From positions 591,350-655,349 of the forward strand of contig NZ_LS422984.1 in assembly GCF_900411375.1 (NCBI RefSeq): a stretch of 64,000 nucleotides of DNA. Reading direction: 5' to 3'. Position 1 is the stretch's first letter, and every line of letters begins with the position of its first letter. The notes under the pieces were generated by a model. It was not told the origin of the DNA and did not search any database. It was given only the letters and a program-made list of their open reading frames with translations. Origin of the DNA: Lentilactobacillus raoultii (lineage in GTDB: Bacteria; Bacillota; Bacilli; Lactobacillales; Lactobacillaceae). The position numbers and the translations under genes were made by a program. Of the stretch, positions 26,568 to 34,577 are shown piece by piece.

Positions 26568-27629
26568 ATGTCAGCGAAAAAGATTGCAATTTATGGGGCT
26601 GGTTCAATTGGCACGATTACAGGGGCTTACCTGTCACAAGCCTATGGAAAAGATCACGTCACTTTAATTGATGCCTGGCAGGAGAACGTGGATACGTTAA
26701 ATGAAAAGGGCGCCCACATTATTGGCGCAACGGATTTAACCGTTCCGGTTCACGCGGTCACACCGAATGACGTGGACGGTCAATATGATGTGATTTTGCT
26801 GCACACTAAACAGGGCTTTAATGGGACAGTGCTGCCAGCAATTAAAAAGATTTTGTCACCAGACGGCACTTTGATTTCACTTCAAAATGGGGTTCCAGAA
26901 AGAAATATCTTGAAAATTTTTGATGCTAAAAACGTGATCGCCGGTTCAGTTGAATTCGGTGGCACTGGACATGGACCAGGTGTTTCAGAATTAACGACCG
27001 AGTTTGACGCTTTTAAAAAGAGTGCTTTTCAGATTGGCGAGATTGATGGTAAACTGACTGACCGAATTGAAATGATTCAGGAAATTTTATCTAATGTTGG
27101 TGGAACAACGATCTCAGATAACTTGATGGGCACTAAGTGGACAAAACTATTAATCAACGCATCGTTTAGCGGATTATCCGCCGCGGCTAATACAACCTAT
27201 GGTGGTATTTTAGCCAGTGACGTTGGCATTAAATCGGCTTTGCATATTATCAACGAAGCTTTGACAGCCGGCCATGCGGACCAGATCAGATTTGCGCCCA
27301 TGAACGGCGTCGATTTCAATCAGTTGTTTAGCCTAAAAGGAGCCGATTTTACCCAAAAACAAATCGATTATCTACGGGAAATTATGAAGCCGTGGGCCAG
27401 TTTAAAAGCCAGCATGCTGCAAGATTTGGAGCATCATCGAAAGACTGAAATTAACGAAATCAACGGCTTAATTGTTGAAACGGCTAAAGAGCATCAGCTG
27501 ACCACGCCATATAACGATCTGATTGTGGAGATTGTCACGGAAGCTCAGGATACCGATACGTTGCCGAACTTTGATGAGACAATGATTCGTTTTAGCAAAC
27601 TGTTAACGAATAAACCGATTCTGTCGTAA
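26568..27629 (+). CDS. Ketopantoate reductase (ApbA/PanE) family protein
   Basis: 353 residues from ATG 26568, which follows GAGGAGG by 8 bases; a longer frame upstream has no ribosome site. Rossmann motif 'IYGAGSIGTITGAY' at the N-terminus, 'HTKQ' and 'SLQNGVPE' in the middle, and the C-terminal 'KTEINEINGLIV' block that holds the ketopantoate-reductase substrate residues. Family members reduce 2-ketopantoate or other 2-oxo acids with NADPH. No pantothenate genes are near, so a general 2-oxoacid or hydroxyacid role is as likely. Confidence 0.85.
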   Translation: MSAKKIAIYGAGSIGTITGAYLSQAYGKDHVTLIDAWQENVDTLNEKGAHIIGATDLTVPVHAVTPNDVDGQYDVILLHTKQGFNGTVLPAIKKILSPDGTLISLQNGVPERNILKIFDAKNVIAGSVEFGGTGHGPGVSELTTEFDAFKKSAFQIGEIDGKLTDRIEMIQEILSNVGGTTISDNLMGTKWTKLLINASFSGLSAAANTTYGGILASDVGIKSALHIINEALTAGHADQIRFAPMNGVDFNQLFSLKGADFTQKQIDYLREIMKPWASLKASMLQDLEHHRKTEINEINGLIVETAKEHQLTTPYNDLIVEIVTEAQDTDTLPNFDETMIRFSKLLTNKPILS

Positions 27630-27661
27630 AATAATTGCTAATAAAAAATGATAATGTTAAA

Positions 27662-27704
27662 AATCCGGATCAACGACTACCTTGAGTAGCCATTGATCCG
27701 GATT
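27662..27704. terminator. Bidirectional terminator
   Basis: AATCCGGATCA and TGATCCGGATT with an inner ACTAC/GTAG pairing. It separates the ketopantoate-reductase-like gene from the convergent small gene. Confidence 0.72.
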
Positions 27705-27709
27705 GTCTA

Positions 27710-28015
27710 TTATGTTGAAGATTTTGGTGTTGTCAGTGAACCTTTGGGGGTAATGCTTGAGTTTTGATGTAAGTGAATGACTTTATCAAGTGGCTGATTA
27801 TTTTGTCGAGCAATAAGTAAATCAGCAACTTCTTCATTGGTTAGCGGCCTTCCTAAGGCTTTGATGATTACATTAATTTCTCGAATATTAATGTAATCCA
27901 AAAGCAGCTGACTGAGTTCAGTAGAAGCGTTCTGGAATGAGCGGGAATCAACTGGATCGTGTTCGATGATTTGATTTAGCTGAGTTAACTTTTGTAAAAT
28001 ATCGGTCTTATTCAT
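27710..28015 (-). CDS. Small unrecognised protein
   Basis: 101 residues; ATG 28015 lies 8 bases after GGAGG, a strong site. Predicted mostly helical ('ILQKLTQLNQIIEHD', 'VIIKALGRPLTNEEVADLLI') with a Ser/Thr/Pro tail. No signal peptide or membrane segment. I do not recognise a family. It precedes the damaged symporter gene's end region with no clear functional link. Confidence 0.7.
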   Translation of the reverse strand: MNKTDILQKLTQLNQIIEHDPVDSRSFQNASTELSQLLLDYINIREINVIIKALGRPLTNEEVADLLIARQNNQPLDKVIHLHQNSSITPKGSLTTPKSST

Positions 28016-28167
28016 GAATGCTACCTCCTTTTTTTTACCTTGGTTCTAATCGTATCAGATTATATGTGGCTTTATTGAATGTGCTGAAAGCGTCAAATGC
28101 ATATTATAAGATGTCTACTTTCATTTTGCATGATTAACTTAGTATTATCAATCTTGAGTACAAGTTT

Positions 28168-29426
28168 CTATTCATCTTTCTCCTGTACCTGTGATTTTAA
28201 TTTAGCCTCACTGATAACAGTTACGTCGTCATCTGGCAATTTTAAGCGGTGTTCGCTTTTGGAGATGAGCATTGCCGTTGTGGTATCGCCCACCACGTTG
28301 AGAACGGTTCGAAACATACCTGAGAACCACTCAATTCCCGCTAAAACCGCAATGCTTGACGTGGGCAATCCCAGCGTTGGCACGACAATGGTCAGAGCAA
28401 TAAACCACCGCCAGGAACAACGACCGTTCCAAAGCAGACCAAAATTGCCAGGAAAACAGTTTTGGTCATAAAAGGTAAGCCAAAGTTAAGATGGTATAGT
28501 TGAGCCAATGTTAAACAGGAAAGGGATAGAAACATTGCCAGACCGTTGCTGTTCAACGACATTCCCAGTGGCAAAACTAAATCAGCAGTTTGTTGATCAA
28601 CACCCAGTTTTTCTTTAGCGTCTTGCATTTCAATTGGTAGACAAATTGCTGAAGAAGTTGTTGTTAAGGCAACGACGATCATTCTGGAAAAACCTTGGCT
28701 TAACGTTTTGTAGGGAACTTTGGTATAGAGATGGACGATTAGAAACAAGATTCCCAAAAAGAGGCCGGTTCCTACCGCGAAAGTGAATAAGAATTTCAAC
28801 AGTGGCAATATGACGGTTAGGCCATTTGACCCAACCACGTTGGCAATCAAAGCACCAATTCCAAATGGTGCGGCTTTCATAATCAGCGAAATAATCTTGA
28901 TGGTAATTTGATTTAATTCGTGAATCCCGGTTAGAACGCCTTGAAAATGACCATTGGCATTAAGCATGTGTAATGCCGTGCCAAAGAAGAGGGCAAAGAT
29001 AATGACCTGGATAATGTTACCAGAGGCTAGGGATGCAAAGACGTTTTCGGGGATAAAGTTCAAAATGGTTTTAGCCAATGTTGTGTGAACCGTTGCCATG
29101 TGAGTGGTGGTTTGACTCATTCGGATACCTAAACCAGGATTGCTAAGATAGCCAATCCCAAGGCCCACGACTGCTGCCGCTGCGGTGGTTCCGAGAAATA
29201 GAAGAATGGTTTTAACACCCATTCGTCCCAGCTGGTTTGATTTCAAGGTGCCGATTGCTTCTATAACGGCGCCTAAAATTAGGAGAACGACCGCCATTTG
29301 AACTAATCTTAGGAAAATATCACCAACCATTTTAATGCCAGCAATATTTTTGCCAAATATCAGTCCTAAGGTGATGCCGATTATGATTCCAATCATAATT
29401 TGTGAAAGTAAGTTAAGCTTTTTCAT
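28168..29426 (-). pseudogene. Dicarboxylate/amino-acid:cation symporter gene with a frameshift
   Basis: From ATG 29426 the frame gives a DAACS-family symporter: many membrane segments, 'ALTTTSSAICLPIEMQDAKE' (the Ser-rich re-entrant loop is normally 'SSSAATLP'), 'LPLGMSLNSNG', and 'VVPGGG'. It stops at 28392. The expected continuation ('IVVPTLGLPTSSIAVLAGIE', 'NVVGDTTTAML') is encoded in the next frame to 28168. One missing base in GGTGGTTTATTGC, near 28400, explains it. The lost part includes the conserved 'NVxGD' cation/substrate site, so the short product should be inactive. A sequencing error in a T run is the alternative. Confidence 0.85.
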
Positions 29427-29588
29427 TTGATTTGCCACCTCGCAAATAATTAATGCTTTTAGTATAGGTGGTCTCGTTTAGAAGTACATTGGTGATGAGT
29501 GACAAAGTTGGCGGGAAAAAGGTGCAGAATCGCCAATCACATGTTATATCTTATAACATACCAGTTAAACTGATTTTGGCATGAAACA

Positions 29589-29618
29589 TTGGCTCGTTTT
29601 TCAAGGGCATGCTATAAT
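29589..29618 (+). promoter_or_regulatory. Antisense promoter, type I module copy 1
   Basis: TTGGCT, 18 bases, TGCTATAAT (extended -10). The same element heads copies 2 (30060-30089) and 3 (30577-30606). Confidence 0.7.
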
Positions 29619-29624
29619 AAAGTT

Positions 29625-29756
29625 AATAAAAAGGAAGTCCCACATGAATAGGACTTCCAATATAAGCCGCTTTAAAGGCGGTGGCAGAAATTTAATAAAC
29701 GATTTTAGCTCGTCCTGTGACCTCTACCAAAGTTACACAGGGCGGCTTTTTTATTT
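29625..29756 (+). ncRNA. Antisense antitoxin RNA, type I module copy 1
   Basis: Predicted RNA of about 130 bases: 5' hairpin GGAAGTCC/GGACTTCC, second hairpin GCCGC-tttaaa-GGCGGT, and a terminator (CCTGTG...CACAGG then CTTTTTT, 29713-29754). Its 3' end overlaps the 3' end of the convergent toxin gene. The AAAGGCGGTGGC block is repeated inverted at the 5' end of the toxin mRNA (about 29907-29920). Confidence 0.7.
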
Positions 29757-29840
29757 GGTGTGTTGGTCGATGTACGTCAGCAGCGCCACTAAAAACGTGC
29801 CGAACAGTAACATCAACGTGAGTGCCTGGAAGACGCTCAT
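29751..29840 (-). CDS. Holin-like type I toxin, copy 1 (intact)
   Basis: 29 codons from ATG 29840: 'MSVFQALTLMLLFG', a hydrophobic helix and the polar end 'YIDQHTK'. It matches the short 'putative holin-like toxin' peptides of lactobacilli (TxpA/Hol_Tox group). The mRNA promoter is TTGGTT-17-TATAAT at 29940-29968. The ribosome site before this ATG is weak (AAAGG, 11 bases away). A second, +1-frame ATG at 29880 has a far stronger site (GAGGTGAGG) and runs over the toxin. This is the only one of the three copies with an ATG. Confidence 0.8.
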   Translation of the reverse strand: MSVFQALTLMLLFGTFLVALLTYIDQHTK

Positions 29841-29939
29841 TGGCTGTGAAACCTTTCTGAAGATTATTCCATGATCCCATAGACCTCACCTCTCAAGGGA
29901 AAAGACAGCCACCGCCCTTAAAACTTCTTACTTGATCAA

Positions 29940-29968
29940 TTATACAGAAAGTGTTGATCCTAACCAAC
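29940..29968 (-). promoter_or_regulatory. Toxin mRNA promoter, copy 1
   Basis: On the minus strand TTGGTT, 17 bases, TATAAT. Copy 3 (30924-30952) is identical in both hexamers; copy 2 (30407-30435) has CATAAT. Confidence 0.7.
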
Positions 29969-30095
29969 CCTTTTGATAAATTTTGATTTATGTGAATATT
30001 TAAATAAAGCACCCTGAACCTTCAATCTCACTGGTTAAGAGTTTTAAATCAATGAAACATTGGCTCACTTTTTAAGGGCATGCTATAATGAAATT

Positions 30096-30223
30096 AACAA
30101 AAAGGAAGTCCCGCGGGAACAGGACTTCCGATGCAAGCCGCTTTAAAGGCGGTGGCTAATTACATTAGACTATTTAAGGTCGTCCTGCAACCTGCCAAAG
30201 TTACATAGGGCGGCTTTTTTATT
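30096..30223 (+). ncRNA. Antisense antitoxin RNA, type I module copy 2
   Basis: Same architecture as copy 1, from promoter TTGGCT-18-TATAAT (30060-30089). Hairpins GGAAGTCC/GGACTTCC and GCCGC/GGCGGT, then a terminator with CTTTTTT ending at 30220. Confidence 0.68.
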
Positions 30224-30308
30224 TGGTATGGTTGTCGATGTACGTCAGCAACGCCACTAAAAACGTGCCGAACAGTAACATCAACGTGAGTGCCTGGAAG
30301 ACGCTCGT
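30219..30308 (-). pseudogene. Holin-like type I toxin, copy 2, ACG in place of ATG
   Basis: The 29-codon frame is conserved ('SVFQALTLMLLFG', ending 'YIDNHTK') but the start codon is ACG (30306-30308). The toxin promoter has CATAAT instead of TATAAT. Both changes should cut expression, so this copy is probably weak or silent, though its antisense RNA can still be made. Confidence 0.68.
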
Positions 30309-30612
30309 TGACTGTGAAACCCTTCTGAAGATTATTCCATGATCCCATAGACCTCACCTCTCGAGGGAAAAGACAGTCACCGCCCTTAAAACTTCTTACT
30401 TGATTAATTATGCAGAAAACATTGATCCTAACCAACCCTTCTGATAAATTTTGATTTATGTGAATATTTAAATAAAGAGCCCCGAACCTTGAATCTTACT
30501 GGTTAAGAGTTTTAGTTTAATCAACTACCGGTCACTAAAGTAACGGGTTTCTTTGCCTCAACTTTAAATGGAAACATTGGCTCGCTTTTCAAGCGCATGT
30601 TATAATGAATTT

Positions 30613-30740
30613 AACAAAAAGGAAGCCCTGCGCGAACAGGACTTCCGATGTAAGCCGCTTCAAAGGCGGTGACTTTAGTTACAGAACAATTTTAGGTCGT
30701 CCCATAACCGGTCAAAGTTATGTGGGGCGGCTTTTTCATT
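30613..30740 (+). ncRNA. Antisense antitoxin RNA, type I module copy 3
   Basis: Promoter TTGGCT-18-TATAAT (30577-30606), hairpin GGAAGCCC/GGACTTCC with one changed pair, GCCGC/GGCGGT hairpin, terminator ending CTTTTT at 30736. Confidence 0.66.
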
Positions 30741-30825
30741 TGGTATGTTGGTCGATGTACGTCAGCAGCGCCACTAAAAACGTGCCGAACAGTAACATCA
30801 ACGTGAGTGCCTGAAAGACGCTCGT
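30736..30825 (-). pseudogene. Holin-like type I toxin, copy 3, ACG in place of ATG
   Basis: Frame conserved to 'YIDQHTK' with a TGA stop; the first codon is ACG (30823-30825), as in copy 2. The promoter hexamers are intact (30924-30952). ACG can start translation at low level, so a reduced dose of toxin is possible. Confidence 0.68.
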
Positions 30826-31062
30826 TGGCTGTGAAACCTTTCTGAAGATTATTCCATGATCCCATAGACCTCACCTCTCAAGGGAAAAGACAGCCACCGC
30901 CCTTAAAACTTCTTACTTGATCAATTATACAGAAAGTGTTGATACTAACCAACCTTTTTAATGAATTTTGAGTTATAATGAAATCGATTACAATATTAGA
31001 TGACGAATTAATAAGGAAAATCATTGTTGTCAACTTGAAACAGTTTAAGGGAGGTCATTTAA

Positions 31063-31872
31063 ATGTCAATTACAGCGGTTCTCCAACAACAATATAATCG
31101 AATTGAGCGTGAGTGGCTGCGCTATCAGAATAACCCTTACGATGCGGATCGAGTTCATGATTTACGAGTAGCGATTCGAACACTGCGGGGGCTGATTAAA
31201 TTTCTAAAACGCCAAATGCCACAAGCCGTCTACCAAGTATTGAATGCAGATTTGGGGCAGGCTGCTCGGTTATTTGGGCCATTAAGAGATTTAGATGTAC
31301 TGATTGGCAAAGCCGGTGAATTTGCGGTTGAGCATCCCCAAGCCGGCAGTGCCTATCGCGGCTTATTTGATGAGTTACATGATCAACGAAATCAGTTAAT
31401 GGAGCAAACGTTAAGTGATTCGGCGGCACTGATGTTAACAACCTGTTTGACACGGGTTAAGACTCATTTGGACAATTTGATTTTTAAAGGGCATCCCGAT
31501 CAGGCTTTCGTTAAGGAATTTAAACGTCGGGATCAGAAATTGATGAAACAGTACCAAAATTTGGATTTTCATGATTATCCGCGGGTGCATCACGTCCGGA
31601 AACGTGCGAAAACGCTACGTTATTCAGCCGCTTATTTTTCACCATTTTTACCTAAAAAATCCAAAAAAGTGTTACGGCAGGCTAAGCACGTTCAAGACGT
31701 TTGTGGGTTGATTACCGATGCTCATGTTAACGATGGTCAATTACACCGACTGGCCGATAAAATGAAGAATTCGACCGATCGTCAATTATTGTTACAAATG
31801 GCTCAAGCTCAGCGTAAAATTTACACAGCTAACCGAAAAACAATTCTTAAAAAAGCGGCTCAAACAAATTAA
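31063..31872 (+). CDS. CHAD-domain protein
   Basis: 269 residues; ATG 31063 after GGGAGG. The CHAD pattern is clear: 'VHDLRVAIRTLRGLIKFL', 'LGPLRDLDVL'-like 'FGPLRDLDVLIG', and 'HHVRKRAKTLRYSAAYF'. The conserved His and Arg/Lys residues on two helical bundles bind polyphosphate. No CYTH triphosphatase domain is fused or adjacent. A polyphosphate-linked role is inferred from the family. Confidence 0.88.
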   Translation: MSITAVLQQQYNRIEREWLRYQNNPYDADRVHDLRVAIRTLRGLIKFLKRQMPQAVYQVLNADLGQAARLFGPLRDLDVLIGKAGEFAVEHPQAGSAYRGLFDELHDQRNQLMEQTLSDSAALMLTTCLTRVKTHLDNLIFKGHPDQAFVKEFKRRDQKLMKQYQNLDFHDYPRVHHVRKRAKTLRYSAAYFSPFLPKKSKKVLRQAKHVQDVCGLITDAHVNDGQLHRLADKMKNSTDRQLLLQMAQAQRKIYTANRKTILKKAAQTN

Positions 31873-31893
31873 TAACGGTGATTGGGATTAACG

Positions 31894-31929
31894 AAAAAGT
31901 CTTTCATTTTGAAGTGAAAGGCTTTTTTT
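31894..31929 (+). terminator. Rho-independent terminator
   Basis: AAAAAGTCTTTCA and TGAAAGGCTTTTTTT pair around a short loop, 20 bases after the CHAD stop. Confidence 0.82.
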
Positions 31930-31964
31930 CGTCGCTGTTAATAATGGGTTCTAAACAAAGCACG

Positions 31965-32348
31965 TCATTTGAGCGTCACGTGACGGATTTGGTTAATGGC
32001 GATCAGTTTTTGGTCGTCGATCACGATTCGATCGTCATGGTAACCGTAGATATAAGTTTGACTATCAGGCAACTGCCGGCCATTTAAATCAACCTCGTTT
32101 AGTTGAAGAGTAACCTGGCGATGGCGCTGATAGGCGTCAGCCAACAGTTTTGAAATGGTCGGCAAAGTTTGCTGCGGTTGGCGTTGGTAAATTCGTTGTT
32201 GCTGGTCACGTTGATGGTTTAAGGCTGCGGTGTGATCTGATAAATAAAAGCCTTGCCACTTCAGCATGCCCCGATCGCGGTAATCGTGTTCAAAAAAGTG
32301 GTTAACGACGTCCATGTCAAAATTTTTGTGGTTATTCAAGTTGCTCAC
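31965..32348 (-). CDS. YolD-like protein of the umuC operon
   Basis: 127 residues. 'DYRDRGMLKWQGFYLSDHT' matches the YolD signature 'DRGMIKW..F.LPEH'. YolD-like proteins are encoded with Y-family polymerases in Bacillota and are taken to be UmuD-like functional partners of UmuC. The start overlaps the preceding gene by 17 bases, so it is the third gene of the SOS operon. The C-terminal half holds 'YIYGYHDDRIVIDDQKLIAI', likely beta strands. Confidence 0.8.
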   Translation of the reverse strand: MSNLNNHKNFDMDVVNHFFEHDYRDRGMLKWQGFYLSDHTAALNHQRDQQQRIYQRQPQQTLPTISKLLADAYQRHRQVTLQLNEVDLNGRQLPDSQTYIYGYHDDRIVIDDQKLIAINQIRHVTLK

Positions 32349-32652
32349 GCCTCCATTGGATTATTTTGTGAGTGGTCGGCCAGCGCATGCCGGTAAAGCC
32401 AGTGAATTCAATCGTTAAGTTGGTTTTGGCCCTTAGCCCTTTAATGAGTTGCTCGAGGTAGGTGAGCTGATAGTTAACCAGTTTATGTAACGGCACCGAT
32501 TTTAATCGTTCACCCCGGCGTTGGCTGTTAAAAAAGAAATTATAAGTTTGATCATAGGGGTCATTGACAATTTGAATCCAATAACGGGTTCGGCTAATGC
32601 GTTTAAATAGTTTTTCAATTCGTTGATCAATAATCTCCAAATCCTTATTCAT
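32332..32652 (-). CDS. Unrecognised middle gene of the umuC operon
   Basis: 106 residues from ATG 32652, preceded by GGAGG 8 bases upstream; an ATG-less extension to 32712 has no ribosome site. N-terminal helix 'IIDQRIEKLFKRISRTRYW', basic patches ('FNSQRRGERLKSV'), and a Trp-rich end 'MRWPTTHKIIQWRREQ'. It overlaps umuC by 8 bases and yolD by 17. No family recognised; the context suggests a role in translesion synthesis or DNA binding. Confidence 0.75.
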   Translation of the reverse strand: MNKDLEIIDQRIEKLFKRISRTRYWIQIVNDPYDQTYNFFFNSQRRGERLKSVPLHKLVNYQLTYLEQLIKGLRAKTNLTIEFTGFTGMRWPTTHKIIQWRREQLE

Positions 32653-33946
32653 AAGCGTTGCCTCCGTTATGGCCACCAACCAGCTTGGCCCGTTGCACAG
32701 CGGTACCACCACGAGTCAAACTAGTGGCATAAATTAACTTTGTGAAGCCGAATTTTTGATGAATTTCGTCAATGACATGGCCCAACCGGTCGTTTTTGAT
32801 TTGTTGGTGAGGATCGGTAAATAAATCCAATTGCTGACTAGTGTCCGGTGTGAGTCGACTGCTGTAAACAGCAATGTTGCGGACAGATTGGCCGGTCCAA
32901 AGTTGGCGAAATAAGAAGAGTAAGGGGGCGACAATTTCCCGATCACTGTTGCACGGGGTGACCCGGATGGCGTGGTGGAATCCGGCTTGACCAGTTTCTG
33001 CAGCAGCTGCGTAGGAGAAACCGATGCTTAAGGATAAACAGCCGGCAAGTTTTCGATGATGACGCAGTCGGGCAGCCACCTGTTCACCGATTTCTTTAAT
33101 GACCGTTTCGATTTCGGTTTGCGTTTGATAATCACGTGGTAAAACTTGAGAGTTGCCGAGACTGGCTGATTTAACAACCGGTTTACGGCAAACTTGGGAG
33201 CGATCCACACCCCAGGCTGTCGCAAAGAGCTGTTCGCCAATTAGGCCCATTTCCTGTTTAAGAAAGTAAGGGTTGGTGTGGGCCAGGTCATCCATATTGT
33301 GAATGCCCAGTCGGTTGAGGTGTTTGGCGGTGCGGTTGCCGATTCCCCAAACATCGGTTAGGTTAGGAATAGTCCAAATCATTTTCGGTACGGTTTCGTA
33401 ATGAATTTCGCCGATAAAATCAGCCGTGTGTTTGGCATAAACGTCTAAGGCAATCTTGGCCTGTAGGGGGTTATCCCCAATGCCGACAGTCGTGTAGAGG
33501 CCTAATTTTCGACGGACAGTCTCTTGGATCAATCGGGCAACCTGGCGCGGTGACTGCCCAAATAACTGCCATGAGTGGGTCATATCGATGATACTTTCAT
33601 CAATCGAATAGGGCCAAATATCTTCTTCGGCCGCAAAGTGGGTAAACAGTTGGTTAATTTGTAGATTGCGTTGAATATAAAGGTTCATCCGCGGCGGGAC
33701 GACAAGTAAGCGAGGATCGTTTGGCAGATCCCGTTTACGCGAGACGTTGGCTTTTAGATGAAACAAGTGCTTGGCTTCGGGGGAAGTCGCTAGAATGAGG
33801 CCGCCGTTGGTATTTTTCTCTTCACTTAATACGACTAATGGCACTTTTAGTGGATTGAAGCCGCGTTGAACCGCTTCGCAACTGGCATAAAACGACTTAT
33901 TATCAATTAAAAAGAAAAGACCATGTGGTTCCTGATCAATAAACAT
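32645..33946 (-). CDS. umuC: Y-family translesion DNA polymerase (UmuC type)
   Basis: 433 residues. Catalytic motifs: 'FLIDNKSFYASCE' near the N-terminus (first metal Asp) and 'YSIDESIIDMT' (about residues 112-122; Asp-Glu). The helix-hairpin-helix thumb ('VWGIGNRTAKHLNRLGI') and little-finger region follow. Length fits plasmid- and chromosome-borne Gram-positive UmuC proteins. A LexA box at 34013 places the operon in the SOS response; the product would copy past DNA damage with mutations. Confidence 0.93.
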   Translation of the reverse strand: MFIDQEPHGLFFLIDNKSFYASCEAVQRGFNPLKVPLVVLSEEKNTNGGLILATSPEAKHLFHLKANVSRKRDLPNDPRLLVVPPRMNLYIQRNLQINQLFTHFAAEEDIWPYSIDESIIDMTHSWQLFGQSPRQVARLIQETVRRKLGLYTTVGIGDNPLQAKIALDVYAKHTADFIGEIHYETVPKMIWTIPNLTDVWGIGNRTAKHLNRLGIHNMDDLAHTNPYFLKQEMGLIGEQLFATAWGVDRSQVCRKPVVKSASLGNSQVLPRDYQTQTEIETVIKEIGEQVAARLRHHRKLAGCLSLSIGFSYAAAAETGQAGFHHAIRVTPCNSDREIVAPLLFLFRQLWTGQSVRNIAVYSSRLTPDTSQQLDLFTDPHQQIKNDRLGHVIDEIHQKFGFTKLIYATSLTRGGTAVQRAKLVGGHNGGNAYE

Positions 33947-34012
33947 CGTTCACTCATCCCCCTGACTTGATGTTGACTAAGGTCGAATGCTTGTTTGGAT
34001 ACTTCTATCTTA

Positions 34013-34026
34013 CGAACGCACGTTTA
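34013..34026 (-). promoter_or_regulatory. LexA (SOS) box
   Basis: CGAACGCACGTTTA fits the Gram-positive LexA consensus CGAACRNRYGTTYC at all but the last base. It lies 67 bases upstream of the umuC start. Confidence 0.82.
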
Positions 34027-34315
34027 AAAAGTCAAGAGAAATTTCAAAAAAATCGAAATTGTGAACATGATTACGAATTGGTACATAGATATAAAAATTA
34101 GATGCGAAAAGTATACTAGTTTTAAAATCGATAGTGAATCATTATGCCTGTGAAACATTAATGAGAATTAGTGAATTGTTTTTCATGAATAGTATGTATT
34201 TTATGTTATCTAGATGTTAGAATGATAGTGTTGTGGAAAATAGATAGACTGGAGGGGGAGATAAAAGAGAATTTGGATAATGAATAGAAAAAACATTTGG
34301 GGGTTAAAATAATGA
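34027..34315. other. Intergenic between umuC operon and IS110 element
   Basis: AT-rich, no convincing gene, repeat or terminator seen. Confidence 0.4.
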
Positions 34316-34329
34316 GTTTAAATAAAACT

Positions 34330-34577
34330 CTCTGAGGGTCGCACGCTCCCCTCGTAACCATCAATGAAAAAAGCCGCCTGCTCCCGTATAATATAGGTGA
34401 AGGCGGTTTCATTGTACATCGTTGCTTTATTGGTGCTTTTAAGCCTGAAAATAAAACCGATGGCCTTTGATCCTTGAGATTAACCCATTGTTGCCACGAG
34501 CACGCTTATAAAATTTCATACCCTCATCGCGATCATTAGGCAACCGTCAATTTTAATTATACGAGGAGGGCTTCACC
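34330..34577 (+). ncRNA. Candidate bridge RNA region of the IS110 element
   Basis: IS110 elements of this type carry a structured guide ('bridge') RNA in the non-coding left end. Here 34370-34412 can form GCCGCCT...AGGCGGT, with a TATAAT at 34394-34399, and the region up to the transposase is non-coding. Loops that match target and donor DNA could not be defined by eye. Confidence 0.35.

Noticed and set aside
29692..29880. Frame beginning 'MGSWNNLQKGF' in the type I modules, present three times, as a conserved protein
   Set aside because: Its similarity follows from the near-identical DNA of the modules; the C-terminal ends drift and run through the terminator. The 29-codon toxin in another frame fits a known type. 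Kept only as a possible translation-control frame.
29581..30968. Three near-identical spaced repeats as a CRISPR-like array
   Set aside because: Unit length is about 490 bases and each unit holds promoters, a terminator and a peptide gene; no short repeat/spacer pattern.
34206..34412. 68-codon minus-strand frame at the left end of the IS110 element
   Set aside because: Overlaps the expected non-coding guide-RNA region; no ribosome site or recognisable pattern.
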